From Glandiceps talaboti (taxonomy: Eukaryota > Hemichordata > Enteropneusta > Spengelidae): a DNA stretch of 64,000 nucleotides. Shown here piece after piece: positions 45,507 through 57,249 of this stretch (positions are counted from its first letter, which is position 1; each line of letters begins with the position of its first letter). The notes beneath the pieces are model-generated. The model saw nothing but the letters and a program-made list of their open reading frames with translations, searched no databases and was not told the origin of the DNA. The stretch lies in NCBI RefSeq assembly GCF_964340395.1, contig NC_135558.1:22913564-22977563 (forward strand), given 5' to 3'. The translations under genes were made by a program, and so were the position numbers.

Positions 45507-47900
45507 TGTCCCTTTTTATGGCAGGAAAACAAGTTAAAACCAGGTTATTACTGATTTAAATAACAACACCAAGGACATCTTTACTTTGTGTGTATGTTTT
45601 GTGTAACTCTGCAAAAACATATAGTTCCTTTAATTCACATTCATAACAACTAATTCCAGATATCACATCGTAATATTCAGATCAAGGCTTCATTGACCTA
45701 TATACTGCTACTTGTAGTACTAGACAACCTAAATTTGTAAACATTGTTGCAATATACGTGCGCAGAGTATGACCGAAAATTCTATGGTTGTTACCGGAGC
45801 TCGAGGCACACAACAGGATGGTTCACGATGACCGCATAATATTGCTATTGCATGCATGTTTACAATTAATTGATTGCTCTGACAACTTGTAGTCATTGCC
45901 ATTTCTCCGGTTGCACTTCATATAGTCAGTGAGTCACAGGTATGGGTACCGTACCCACGGTGGCTTGATCATTACAAAGTCTGTTGCGAGCTGGTTTGAA
46001 CGCGAGTAATCTTTCACCTGAAGTGTTGTCTCTGTGTGTGGGTGAACAATCGATATGTTCCGAGGGGAATTCTTCGATCATAACAAAAATGCGTGCGAAA
46101 TATGGAACATATAACCAATCAGCAATAGGTTTATAAAACAAAATTTGACTTGCACATTGATACAGAGTGTGAGACCAATTTGTTCTCACACTGGCTGTCC
46201 CACACTCAGCTTGCAGGAATGTTCCATGACAAATACTTACATAGGCAGCTTGAGAATATGGATAAATGAAGGAATTGGTTAATTAGGACTGGAGACAATA
46301 GATATATAATGAATCCCTTACATTTATATGAGGTCTATCAGAACTTGCCAATACTCCATACATGTACATCTCTGAATAGCAAAAATGCAAAGATGTTTAC
46401 TGTACATGAGGCTTCCAGTTTACAATGGGTATTAAAGTTTTCCTATATTGATGATCTGCTATCAAAATGTGGATAAAACTGTAATAATATAAATCATGTA
46501 TAGTTGCTAGTGTATTGGTATGGTATTCTCCCTAGGATAGAATACTACAAGGACAGTGGGTAATTAGCATAATATTTACAAGTTAATAAGAGTGGTAATT
46601 TGCATAATAATGTGCTCAGGACAGGAGAACTCTTTGGAAGTACAGCAAAAACTAGGTAAATAATAGTGGTAATTTGCATAATTATTTGCACAGGACAGTA
46701 GAACTCTTTAGAAGTACAGTGAAAACTAGATAAACAGCCAATTGGGTGGCAAACATAGTGTTTGCACTATTATGTTTTAGCTACAGTGGGGCCAAACGCC
46801 AAGGTATTTGGATTGCATAGTCAAAAGCATTACAAAGTCTTACACAAAGAATTTTAGTTTTGTAATTAATTGCTGTTAGTGAAGTTAAGTAGTTACCCCT
46901 ATGGAATATGGCCCCATACAGGTTTATAAATGGAAATGTTTCTTTCCCAAGGTAGCTGGTCACAGATGACAAATTTATACAAGTTACAAGTATTGACTTC
47001 TCAAATGAGTGTCTTAAAATTTCTTGCATTTGTAATTAACACCCTTTAGGAGTCAGCACCTTTTGGTAAATCATTTGCATTTGTTTTTTATGTCACTAAA
47101 TGTGTATTTGCTTTGTAATGATACTGTACTACTCTTGATATAGTATTCCACATTATAGATTTTGTTTTAGGTCAATAAATGTGTTTACCTTGTAATGATA
47201 CTGATAGTACTGATCCCAGGGGTTTACATCACTTTTTGATTAAAAGGGTCATTTGAAACCATGTTCTGAAAATTTGGGTGTCCCAACTGCAAATCTTGGG
47301 TTATCACAAAATCAAGAATTAATGTTTGTTAAATTAGGTAATATTAACCAAGAACAGAATTGAAATGATTTGAATTCAATTGGCAAATGAAAAAACAATA
47401 CTATTTTTACGTCCAGTCTTTATTGTACAAAGTAATTAGACAACAGCATTGTTATACATATAGTTTGTAGTTTACATTTTACCTTCAAACCTTCTAGCTG
47501 CACTCCAGGAAATTCAAATTCATCTATGGCAGGGCCAACAGGTATGATAAACATTAATCTGTTCAATCTTAGAGGATTCAGTCTATGTTTGGCCCATTTG
47601 CTGGGTCACTGTCCTCAACATATTGGACATTGAAAGCAATTTTCTTGTGTATCGTTAAGTTTAATCGAACATAATACCATATTTGTCACTTCCATGTATC
47701 TGGTCTAAAACTTAGATTTTGAATGTACCCTTTCAGTGCATTCTTCGAACTCCATGACGATTTTGGGCCGTTTGTAATAGGTAATCGTCTAAACCGTTCA
47801 AATTTGAGCAATGCCATGCATAATGTCGGTAACTTCAATACATGGCAAGGGGATCCCTTTTAGCCATTACATGATAAACAAACGTAATTGAGCAGCATAT
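45507..47900. other. Intergenic, no gene seen
   Basis: Contains a 75-bp direct duplication at about 46592 and 46664 (GTGGTAATTTGCATAAT, then GGACAG...AGAACTCTTT). No recognisable exon. The 45.9-46.2 kb part is less AT-rich but its reading frames match nothing I know. Confidence 0.5.
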
Positions 47901-47919
47901 GATTTTAGATAATCATGCA

Positions 47920-48720
47920 CTCTTCCCTTGAGGTTAACACTCGTTGGCTATATACATTATGAGCACAGTCAGTTATTAAAAATCAAGCCAACTAGTCATG
48001 CCTATCACAGACGCATTGTTGTAAATTTACACATGGCTACAATGTTCACAAGCATTATTTTTGGAGGGCATATCACTTTTACTGAATGGCAGCCATATTT
48101 GTGGTTAAAAATCATTATTTACTGCATAACTGAAAAACTGTAATACATATAAAGATTCCATGCACATGTGTATCTTGATATTATCAGGAACGAGCTATCT
48201 TCAGAGTCCTTGACCTACAGGGGTAATTATCAAAATCAAGCCAATTCTTACCTATCACAGACACATTGTAGTATTTACACATTACCAATTGCTCTTAAAT
48301 CATGTTTACAAGTAAAAGAACTATAGGCATGCATTTAGTTTTGGTGCTTTTATGTAATTTTTGCCCATATTTATAGTAAACAATCACTATTTAATACTGC
48401 ATAACTAAACAACTTCAGCATAGACATTATTCATAGACCATCAAATTTAAGCTATTAATGACATATTGCAGAATATACTTTGTAGCAATTACATGTGGTC
48501 AATATCTTTTAGATAATGCCATAATGCAGAATCAGATATTACACAATGCATTACTTTTAGTACTCATATAGTTTACTCAATGGCAGCCATACAGTCATGA
48601 TTGCATTGCCAGGTTTAAACTTTAAATTTTAGACATAGACCTTTGACCTTTGACCTTGATCTTCAGGTTCAATTACTGAAATGCAGCAATCCCCTTCATT
48701 ATCACAGACACTTTGCAGTA
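47920..48720. repeat. Diverged tandem repeat of about 300 bp
   Basis: Three partial repeats share ATCAAGCCAA, CCTATCACAGACRCATTG, and TACTGCATAACTRAAMAACT or TGGCAGCCATA. A triple ACCTTTG motif lies at 48639-48657. Confidence 0.6.
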
Positions 48721-49304
48721 TTTATTTGTTGCCACCAATTTCTTTAAGTGATGTCTCCATTCAGTCACATTTGAGGGGGGGGGGGGGGGGGGGGCTATGT
48801 GTACTATGAAGACTTGTTGGTATTTTAACACAGTGTACCGTGGCACATTATTGACAACTGAATAATTACCCTCAAATTGCAATGCCAGTCGCTGATAAAA
48901 CTGTGAGTGCAGTAAATTTATTTTGGGTAATATTTGATATTAAGTATTGTATATGACAGGTGGAAATATTGTGGGGCTGATGATCATGCATGCATGGTGG
49001 CCATTAATAAAGTTATAGTACTTTAACATGAAGAGAAGAATGTCCTAAACATAGATCCATGACCCAACACTGATGGCTTTATAATAACGTTGGTAATTCT
49101 ATTGGTAACAGAAAATAGAAAACTATCAGGATATGTAACACAAGACAGAACTGAATGTGTCGCGTATAAACATTTTTTGAAAACAGTTAGAAGCCTTTAA
49201 TTATCATGTTTATTAGTACTAGACTATCATGTGAGTGAGTTCAAGTGAGTGAGTGTCACTTGAACCTGAAAAATATTTGTTCTGTTTAAATATTCCTATT
49301 CATT

Positions 49305-49626
49305 TACAGTCGTTATCACGTTTTCGTTGTTCCTCACATTATCTTCGTGTAGAAACAGACAGAAAATTTAATATTGAAAGAAGTCAGCGTATATGTTTAT
49401 ACTTTGTGATTCCGGCAATGTAGAAAATGAGTTTCATTTCCTCCTGGTTTGTTCCTTTTTCAATCATTACAGAGATAAGTATATTCCTTATTTCTATTTT
49501 AACCCTCCCACTGAACGTAAATTGATAGATTTAATGACTTCACCCGATACTGTTATTATTCAAAAGTTAGCTGTATATGTATTCCATGCTATGAAGCTAC
49601 GTAAGGAAGTGCATGCCGTTGTCTGA
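49305..49626 (+). pseudogene. LINE ORF2 C-terminal fragment
   Basis: The frame reading LSRFRCSSHYLRVETDRK, then NIERSQRICLY, shifts by one base into LCDSGNVENEFHFLLVCSFF, then RDKYIPYFYFN. This is the C-terminal zinc-knuckle-like end of many animal non-LTR retrotransposon ORF2 proteins (pattern RIC.LC, ENE.HFLL.C). It is followed by AATAAAA near 49718 and an AT-rich tail, consistent with a 5'-truncated LINE insertion. Dead by frameshift. Confidence 0.7.
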
Positions 49627-50504
49627 GTGTTATGTATATTCTTTCATTTTCTCCTGCCATGTTTGTGGGTAAATTATTTGTACATTGTATTTTGGGCCGA
49701 TGGCCTTTAACTACACTAATAAAAGACCATATATATATATATAAAAAATATATATAAAGACTATCATGTATCATTGTTTATACCAACGTCTTTTCCTACG
49801 TCTTACAAAAACTGGTTGTTTGACACTGCTGTACACTATATACTATACTTATTCAAGTAGTGTTTTAACATGTTATGAGAGACTGTAATAAGAATTGTAA
49901 TGAAATGTTGTTGTTGAATATAGCCTCAGTCCAGTCAGTGTGTTGTTGGGCAGTCGAGTCAGTGTATCGTAGCAATAAAGTGAGATCGTTGGATCACTAC
50001 ATTTGTTGTAGATTAAGTGCAAAGAGTCATGAACTTCAAAAATTTACCTCAAACAATTATGATTAGCACCAAAACTGTAAGTCAAGCACTACAAAAAAAA
50101 ATATTTTTCCTACATTAGGAGTAAAGTCTGCAGTGCAGATCTCAGCCCATAATACTTATGATTGAGATTCAGATTCACATTGCGATTTTCTGTTGATGAG
50201 ACATATAGGACTAGCTTTATATTGTCCTCCATTGTGGATCTGATTCTAAAACTGATACTCCCATGCTGAGACCAACTTTATCATTTTTGGAATACAGTAC
50301 GTCCCATGCTTTACAAGTGGAAGTCCATAAACTCATGATTAGTATCACCTTGAAGCTACATGTACAGTGTAAATGGGCCACCGATGCTCAATCTTGATAT
50401 TTCAGGATGTTATCCTTCCATAAAAGCTTTCTGAGAAATTAGACATGAGATATTCTCATCAGTAACTATGAGGAAACTACACATCTCAAATTCTCAATAC
50501 AATT

Positions 50505-51703
50505 CAGTGATTGGGAAGTCAACGCGCCCCGTGCCATAGTCGCATTTAATTGAAAATTGGCACATTGAAATCGACTTCTTGGCACCCACAAAGGCGCATT
50601 GTGGCTAACAGTGAAATTTAGACACTTCAGTAATGGAGTGCCGATTCGGTAGAGGCGAAGTACGGAAGTACATTGTAAACCCAACTCACGTCAGCTGTTT
50701 GAAATGATGCCCCCACACTTCGTCTTTTGCAAAGCAAATCTGAATACTTATACTGTTTCATGTCCATGTTTTACTATTTGAATACACGATACACGCATGA
50801 CCATTCCCCGGGTATAGTGAAACAGATCAAACCAATACGATTCAAGATATTCAAATTAGTATGCCCTTTGATGACCTTGCCTGACCGTCACTGCATTCAT
50901 CATGCATGAGAAAAGACGTCAACTCCTTGAATGAATGTTACAATCAGTGATTATGATCACCGATGTTTTAGAATAAATACTTAAAGCATAAATTTATCAA
51001 CACAATTACTAATCTTGTAGGTAACAACTCAAATCGCTACCACAGAAAACTACTGCCGCGATGTCCACTTTTCCGTGTCAGGCTTACAACGGTTGCATGG
51101 CTTCATACGATACGGACTTACGGTTCACGACTTGAACATGCTTCCCTACTGTACAAACAATAACAAGCAGAAATATTACTTTACTTATTTATGTATTTAA
51201 TTTTCATGTGACTACATAAGAACACTTTTACTTTCGTACCCCTATAGACCCTATCAGAAATAGGCTCTCACCACTACATTGTGAGTGACTATTACGAGTT
51301 TGACTTGAGGGTAAAGGTCTCAAAGACCATAACTTTGAGGAATCCTTAAGGAAATTTCATGACAAAAAGAGGCTAATAAAAACCTCTGTTAAATAGAGAC
51401 TCGTATATCCCTGTGCTCATCATTGTTTGGATTTTGTTATAATAGTTATTAACTGTTATGTAATGACCTGTGATTGAAAGATGCATCTCTCACATTTGAA
51501 ACCTCCATATGTGTGAGCTCATATTTTGTCAATAAAACTGTAGAATTGATGGTTACTTCATTTTAACTTTATTGTTGGATCATGAATGCTAACTTGAGCC
51601 CATTAGAATTTCTGAATGGCCCATTGAAATTGAAAGTAGCCCATTCATTTTTGCTGGAATGGGGCCATTGTCACATTGGTGTTTTGAGACTTCCCAATCA
51701 CTG
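50505..51703. mobile_element. Non-autonomous hAT-like DNA transposon
   Basis: A perfect 16-bp terminal inverted repeat, CAGTGATTGGGAAGTC at 50505-50520 and its reverse complement at 51688-51703, is bounded by ACAATT on both sides (50499-50504 and 51704-51709). CAGTG starts resemble hAT ends. hAT duplications are normally 8 bp, and here only 6 bp match, so either the outer bases have mutated or another superfamily is responsible. The 1.2 kb between has no transposase frame. Confidence 0.68.
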
Positions 51704-51709
51704 ACAATT

Positions 51710-52700
51710 ATTGTGTAATAATCAGGACAAATTGTGGTCATAATGTGTCACCCAAAATAGTTTAAACTATTTTTCAAATATTAGTTTGTTTGTTTTCAAA
51801 GAAGGAAAGGCAATGGTAAAATTAGATATATATTGTATCAAACTACATATACATATAAATTTGCCCTGTCCACGTACCGATAAATATAATAAAACAACTT
51901 ATTGAGAAGCATTGTATGACTCTCAACTCATCATCAATACAGGTGTGCTTAATATTTAGATTAATGCAAGAAGTCTTTCATTTAGTCATGATTGTTTTCC
52001 TGTGTATCACAGATAACTTTAGTAAAACTAGATTTATATTTCATGTAAATTATTTCAATATGCCCATTTTCATATTTTAAATATTTTATTGTGCATTCAA
52101 TTAAGTAGACCAACTCTTCTGCACTAAGTACTAGACAATTTAAACTTTGCTGGCTTGCCAAGTCAGTGGAGACTGCATGCTTTCAACAAAACGCCATTAT
52201 CTTGACTGTTGCTATGGGTATGGTTTATTGCTATACATACATTTGTCCATTTTGAATGTTTATCCACATTTTAGCTAATAGTCACAGGCATCATTATCTC
52301 CAAGCATGGGTATATATTGACAATGTGTTCTAGAAGTCTATCTTTCCATATAAACATAGGTCATGATTAAAATTATAATGGTGGGACTCAAAATTAACTT
52401 TACTGACTACTTGTCCATCAGGCAAGTGAACTACAATTGTCATAAGGGCAAACCTACTTGCCCACAGTATTTCATGATTATCAATCTCTAATAGTTACCA
52501 ATAGTTCATTACATTTAATTGTGCATCAGTGTTGGTCGTCTTGACCTCTGTCCTTTTGTCAACCAGTGTTTAGTTGCATGGGCTGGCTCAAACAGATGAA
52601 TAGCTAGCAGGGCCATGTAAGGGTATTTGCATTAGCATATTAAGTGTTTCTTATCAAGACTATAGATCTCCAGTCAGATTTTATTATGTTCATACATGGT
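51710..52700. other. Intergenic, no gene seen
   Basis: AT-rich; no exon recognised. Confidence 0.5.
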
Positions 52701-52720
52701 CCCCTTTCATAGCATGCAGT

Positions 52721-53070
52721 TCAAAGGGCTAGATATTTAATAATAATATTTCTGCCACCATTCAAGATGTTATGAAATCTTGCTTTATGATGGAAGAAGA
52801 GGAAAGGCCACAACTCTCTCTGAGCTTTATTTCTGATATTAGCTGGAGCAGTTTTACTGCTGGAGAATTTCAATTCCTTGTCCTGACAACTTACAATGTC
52901 AAAGTCATTATTCCTTAAGGGAATTGAAAAGTGTTGAATAAACTGTTGTAGTTCATCACTACCATGAACAATCAATTGATCTCTTTCATCTCTTGGCCAC
53001 AGTGAAATATCAAACACTGTTGATGCTGAAGATACTACACTTTGCAGGAATGGATTAAATCTTTATTAAA
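52721..53070 (-). pseudogene. hAT-type transposase / zinc-finger-862-like C-terminal fragment
   Basis: Open on the - strand. The frame reads FLQSVVSSASTVFDISLWPR, then DELQQFIQHFSIPL, and later ELWPFLFFHHKARFHNIL. In hAT-derived proteins the C-terminal dimerisation region shows a D.s.WP block, a HF..pL block, then the W..l...hk..f.nil block before VLPLSTAxxERGFS. Here the frame ends before the ERGFS part, so the fragment is truncated. Moderate confidence, from pattern only. Confidence 0.5.
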
Positions 53071-53079
53071 TCTTTCTAT

Positions 53080-54230
53080 TTTTAACAATAAAAAAAAACT
53101 TGCATGAAGTACAATGTCATAGTACATATAATTACACCTGGATTGTCTAATAGGTATTTCCCCATATCTCTATACAGTAAGATAAATATGTCCCTATTTA
53201 CAAATCAAAAGCACTCCTCTCCTCTGAGTAGCTCTGTGGCAAGGTCAGGAGTAACATCTTTTTCACTCAGTTGCTCGTGTGAGGATTATTTTTCATCATC
53301 ATAAACTGGTTTCACTTGTTTATAAATTAAAAATCCAAAGTGAATTCCAAATCCTCATCCATATGGCCACTTTAATGTATTCATTTGAGTTCATTCATGT
53401 GATTCAGAATCAGATATACATTTGTCAACATTATAAATTGGTTTTATTCTTTTGATATATGATCATGTTCATATTTACAGTGCTGAAGATATGAAATTCC
53501 TAGCAATCTATTTTAAACCTGAGAATTATATTGATGACTGTACTTTGTATGATAGAGTTATTGAAATTAGTGGGGGCCTGTACACTAGGTAATGTATAAT
53601 GAAGTGGTATGTTTGTATGAATAAATGGAAAGACTGGCCAGTCGATGTGTTTGTGGTATAATTTGGAAGTACATAGTCAATAGCCACTCAGGAAATATTT
53701 ATTCTAAGATTCAGTTGAGTATTTCTCTGTGATGTCATTTCTTCATTAAAGTACATGTTGACAAAATGGATCAATCTGATTCTGAATTTGAGATTTTCAA
53801 AAATCTTACTTTCCAAAATTTGTTTACTGAAAAAAGTTTTTTGGCAGCTTTATGGCACATGTTCTTTAATAAATTTTACTCATCTTCGCAGAATTCTAGA
53901 AGTCTTGAAGATGCATATAATTTGTTCTCATATTTGGTATGCTGTCTTTCAGCCTGTTAAATGTTGCCTCTTCTTTTTATCCCCATTTGAACTTAGTGTC
54001 TTTTCTTGTAAGTTCTCTCAGTGGTGGTGACGTCAGTGCTGTGTATTTCAGTATGAATTTGATAGGCAGTCTAGCTGTCATACCAAGGAAATCTTTGGAT
54101 CTGTTGGTTTGCTCTCTTTCACTGCTTTCACTTTTTCTGGTGCTGGTTTCAGTCCTTTGTTGGTGAATTTGCATCCATAGAATTCTTACGCTATTTTGGA
54201 TGTGTGTGCCATGGGTGTGTAAACAACTTA
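53080..54230. other. Intergenic, no gene seen
   Basis: Several short open frames on both strands, none with a recognisable domain. Confidence 0.45.
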
Positions 54231-54242
54231 GTCAGAAATAAG

Positions 54243-54320
54243 TGTTGTCAGAGGCAGAGTGGTTAAGCCATTTGCCTCGTGCCACTACAGTCAGAGTTTG
54301 AACCCATTCATTTTTTTAAA
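54243..54320 (+). mobile_element. tRNA-derived SINE head, degenerate copy
   Basis: GTTGTCAGAGGCAGAGTGGT with a weakened B box AGTTTGAACCC. It is preceded by GTGTAAACAACTTAG, the same sequence that precedes the SINE at 35161. Confidence 0.55.
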
Positions 54321-54995
54321 GTTTTTCGTAACAGAGCCTGGTTTATAATATATTGTTTGGATAATGTGATCTGATATCCTATTGTCACATATTGTTGCTC
54401 CACATTCACATATCAGTGATTTTTCTGTCAATCTAGATGTATAACTCTGCTGTAAGTTTCCCCCGGCTCTTGGTTGATCTTCAGAAATAGATATTTAGCA
54501 TAATGCTCATTTTTCTGTGATGTGAAGTAATTGTTCGGTTTAGTTCTTAATTTCTCATATTTATCACCATTTTCTGGGTCTGGTAGGCTAGGCTGGTTGT
54601 TAGCCCAGTTGTCTCTTTACCCCTACATGTAGATTACAATGGCATCTTTAATAGACACTTGGACAGACGACACCACATCATACCTAGCACTACTGAACCT
54701 TATCAGTAGAGCTAATAACCCCAGATATAGCACTCTTTTAGTTTGCGTTCTAGAATTTCAAAAATTTGTATAGATGCAAGGGGGAAACCTTTACATGTTA
54801 AAATAGCACCAGAAAGCAACTGCATTCTTTAGTCCAAAATCTCCAGCAATTGTACCCACCCCAACTTAGCTCCCTCAAACTTTGATTCAACTTGTACTTG
54901 ACTAATTTCCAATTTATTAACTACTAGAGAATGTTACCTTTTACTTTTGAAAAAATGTTATGAGAAAATTTAATTTCAAAATAAAAAAATTGGTT

Positions 54996-55252
54996 TTGTT
55001 TGTTTGTATGTATGTATGTATGTATGTATGTATGTATGTATGTATGTATGCATGCATGCATGCATGTATGTATGTATGTATGTATGTATGTATGTATGTA
55101 TGTATGCATGTACGCACGTATGTATGTATGTATGCATGTATGTATGTATGTATGTATGTATGTATGTACGCACGTATGTATGTATGTATGTATGTATGTA
55201 TGTATGTACGCACGTATGTATGTATGTATGTATGTATGTATGTATGTATCAA
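54996..55252. repeat. TATG satellite with CACG/CATG variants
   Basis: Long TATG run with regularly spaced ACGCACG interruptions. All reading frames across it are artefacts. Confidence 0.95.
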
Positions 55253-55452
55253 TCAATCAATCAATAAATCAATCAAAGAGATTTATATAGCGCCAAACTC
55301 CACTACGTAGCAATGTTCAATGGCGCTTTACAAAAGTGTGGATATATAGAGGTGTCAGTAGGCTCTGCTAAACAAATAAGTCTTGATGCGCTTCTTAAAA
55401 ATATCAAGGCTGGGTGACTGGCACACTTCTCGAGGGACATTGTTCCAAGCGT
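55253..55452 (+). mobile_element. Dispersed GCGCTTTACA-type repeat
   Basis: AATCAATCAATCAATAAATC, then ATTTATATAGCGCCAAACTC and ATGGCGCTTTACAAAAG, then TGCGCTTCTTAAA and GAGGGACATTGTTCCAAGC. This pattern (AGCGCC and GGCGCTTTACA close together, then a GGGACATTGTTCCA end) recurs in repeats of many marine invertebrates. Here it is nested between two TATG satellite tracts. Confidence 0.6.
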
Positions 55453-55532
55453 ATGTATGTATGTATGTACATGTATGTATGTATGTATGTATGTATGTAT
55501 GTATGTATGTAGTATAGTATAGTATTGTATAG

Positions 55533-55799
55533 GGTTGTCGGTGGCCGAGCGGTTAGCTCGTACGCCTCTTACCTCTGCAGTCTGGGTTCGAACCCGCCTG
55601 GTGTTGGCTGGGTTTGATTTAAAATTTAACTAGGTCTGCATGTAAGAAGGGTGATGCTCAGTTTGACCCTGCCGAACAACGCAGGTTTTCCCCGGGCACT
55701 CCGGTTTCCTCCTGCTTCTTCAACACTAGGGCACTGCTCTGCGGTGACCATTCAACAAATTTCCGAATTTATTTGGACAAATAAAGATTATTATTATTA
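55533..55799 (+). mobile_element. tRNA-derived SINE, well preserved copy
   Basis: Starts GGTTGTCGGTGGCCGAGCGG with A box TGGCCGAGCGG (55542) and B box GGTTCGAACCC (55585). The body has TTTGACCCTGCCGAACAACG and a GGGCACTCCGGTTTCCTCCT block, and the tail is (ATT)n. A 13-bp target duplication TAGTATTGTATAG flanks it (55520-55532 and 55800-55812). The A box resembles Leu/Ser-type tRNAs. It would be transcribed by RNA polymerase III and moved by a partner LINE. Confidence 0.88.
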
Positions 55800-56519
55800 T
55801 AGTATTGTATAGTATATAGTATAGTATAGTATTGTATAGTATATTTTATTTGATATGAAATGAAATGTAAGAAATACATGATCTATACTCAAAAACATAC
55901 AAAAACAAGAACAAAGATAATAGATAAATGTATGTATGTGTGTGTGTGTGTGTGTGTTTGTTTGTTTGTTAATTTACACTCAACCTCAATTTGTATAATG
56001 TTTAATTGACAGTTATGACTGTAAAATGATGGGTTATAAAAAAAAAATGTAAAGGATGGGTTTAATAAAAAATACATGAGGCTCTGTTATTATTATCTTC
56101 AGTAGGTTTGCAATAATGTTTTCAGTATTGCAGAGCAAATATCAAGTACTTGTGAATGTATTATAAGAATTTATATCTGGTGCATTATGTTTTGAATTGT
56201 ATTGTATTGTATTATGTTGCTTTATTAATTGTAACTTTCCTGAGAAATCTAATTGTTATTTTTATGCAAATCATATTAATAAGTTTATGCAAATGAGCCA
56301 CTCTGGTTTCAAAACAATTCATGAAGAACATGAACACTGTTTTATACTGTTTCAAAGTTAATTCTTATATATGACCCCAGATTTCTATGCAGCATGATAG
56401 ATATGGTAAAATAAGGTAATTGTAAATTGTCAACAATACTGATTTAGGAACATAATGACATCATTTTGAGATGATACTAATTAAAGGGTTGATTCTCATA
56501 ATTACTAGTAGTTTTTAAA

Positions 56520-56551
56520 GGGAGATGTCTCTATGTGTCTGTCTGTCTGTC

Positions 56552-56586
<35 letters not shown>

Positions 56587-57000
56587 CTGTGTCATCATTT
56601 TCTTAAAAATGGTTGGCTCAATTGTACTGAAATTTGGTATGTATAGTGTTTGGGGTGATGGCTAGACCTGATTAGTGTTTGAGAGAGATCTGTTCATGTT
56701 AAATAGAGAAATTTGTATATCAATACAATCAATTAATTAAGCAATATCTCAAGACTGCATACTTCAATTTCAATCTAATTTAGTATATTTATTAAATATA
56801 ACAAAGTGCATATGTTCTATAAAGTTTGTTGATATACCTTACAGTGTTAATGTCTAATTTGCATAATTAATGATTTTCAGTAATTAGGCTATATCTTAAG
56901 ACTGCATACTTCAATTTCAATGTAATGTTCTACATATATACATAACAAAGTCCATATGCCCTATAAAGTTTATGTTTGTAAGTTTGTAAAATTATATTAT
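56520..57000. repeat. Diverged tandem duplication of about 145-150 bp
   Basis: AAGACTGCATACTTCAATTT followed by AACAAARTSCATATG and CTATAAAGTTT occurs at about 56750 and 56900. CTGT and GT microsatellites precede it at 56537-56585. Confidence 0.7.
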
Positions 57001-57249
57001 TTATTAATTTGTATTGTAATTATTTATTGTTGTTGAAAAAAATAAAGTTTTTGTTTGCGTTGATCTTGTTGTTATTATTACTATCACAAACAAAATTTGT
57101 TCAGTAATGTTATAGGCATAGTGAAGTGTGTGTGTATTTTGGGGTGCATAAATGTGTCGGTAGGTAGCGATATAACAATGGCTGACCACTTGATTACATT
57201 TCAACGCAAATTTGGCAACATTCAATCTTAGATTAATCACATAGATTTG

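Noticed and set aside
45164-45559. YLYLRV..ILTE repeats as a leucine-rich repeat protein
   Set aside because: The frame covers only the right part of an irregular minisatellite whose other units are out of frame, and it runs on through the unrelated hairpin.
54960-55310. Cys/Met/Tyr/Val-rich and His/Thr/Ile-rich frames as cysteine-rich proteins
   Set aside because: Pure TATG microsatellite translated in different frames on both strands.
55533-55620. A functional tRNA gene
   Set aside because: A and B boxes are good, but the sequence between and after them does not fold into a full cloverleaf, and it continues into a SINE body with tail and target duplication.
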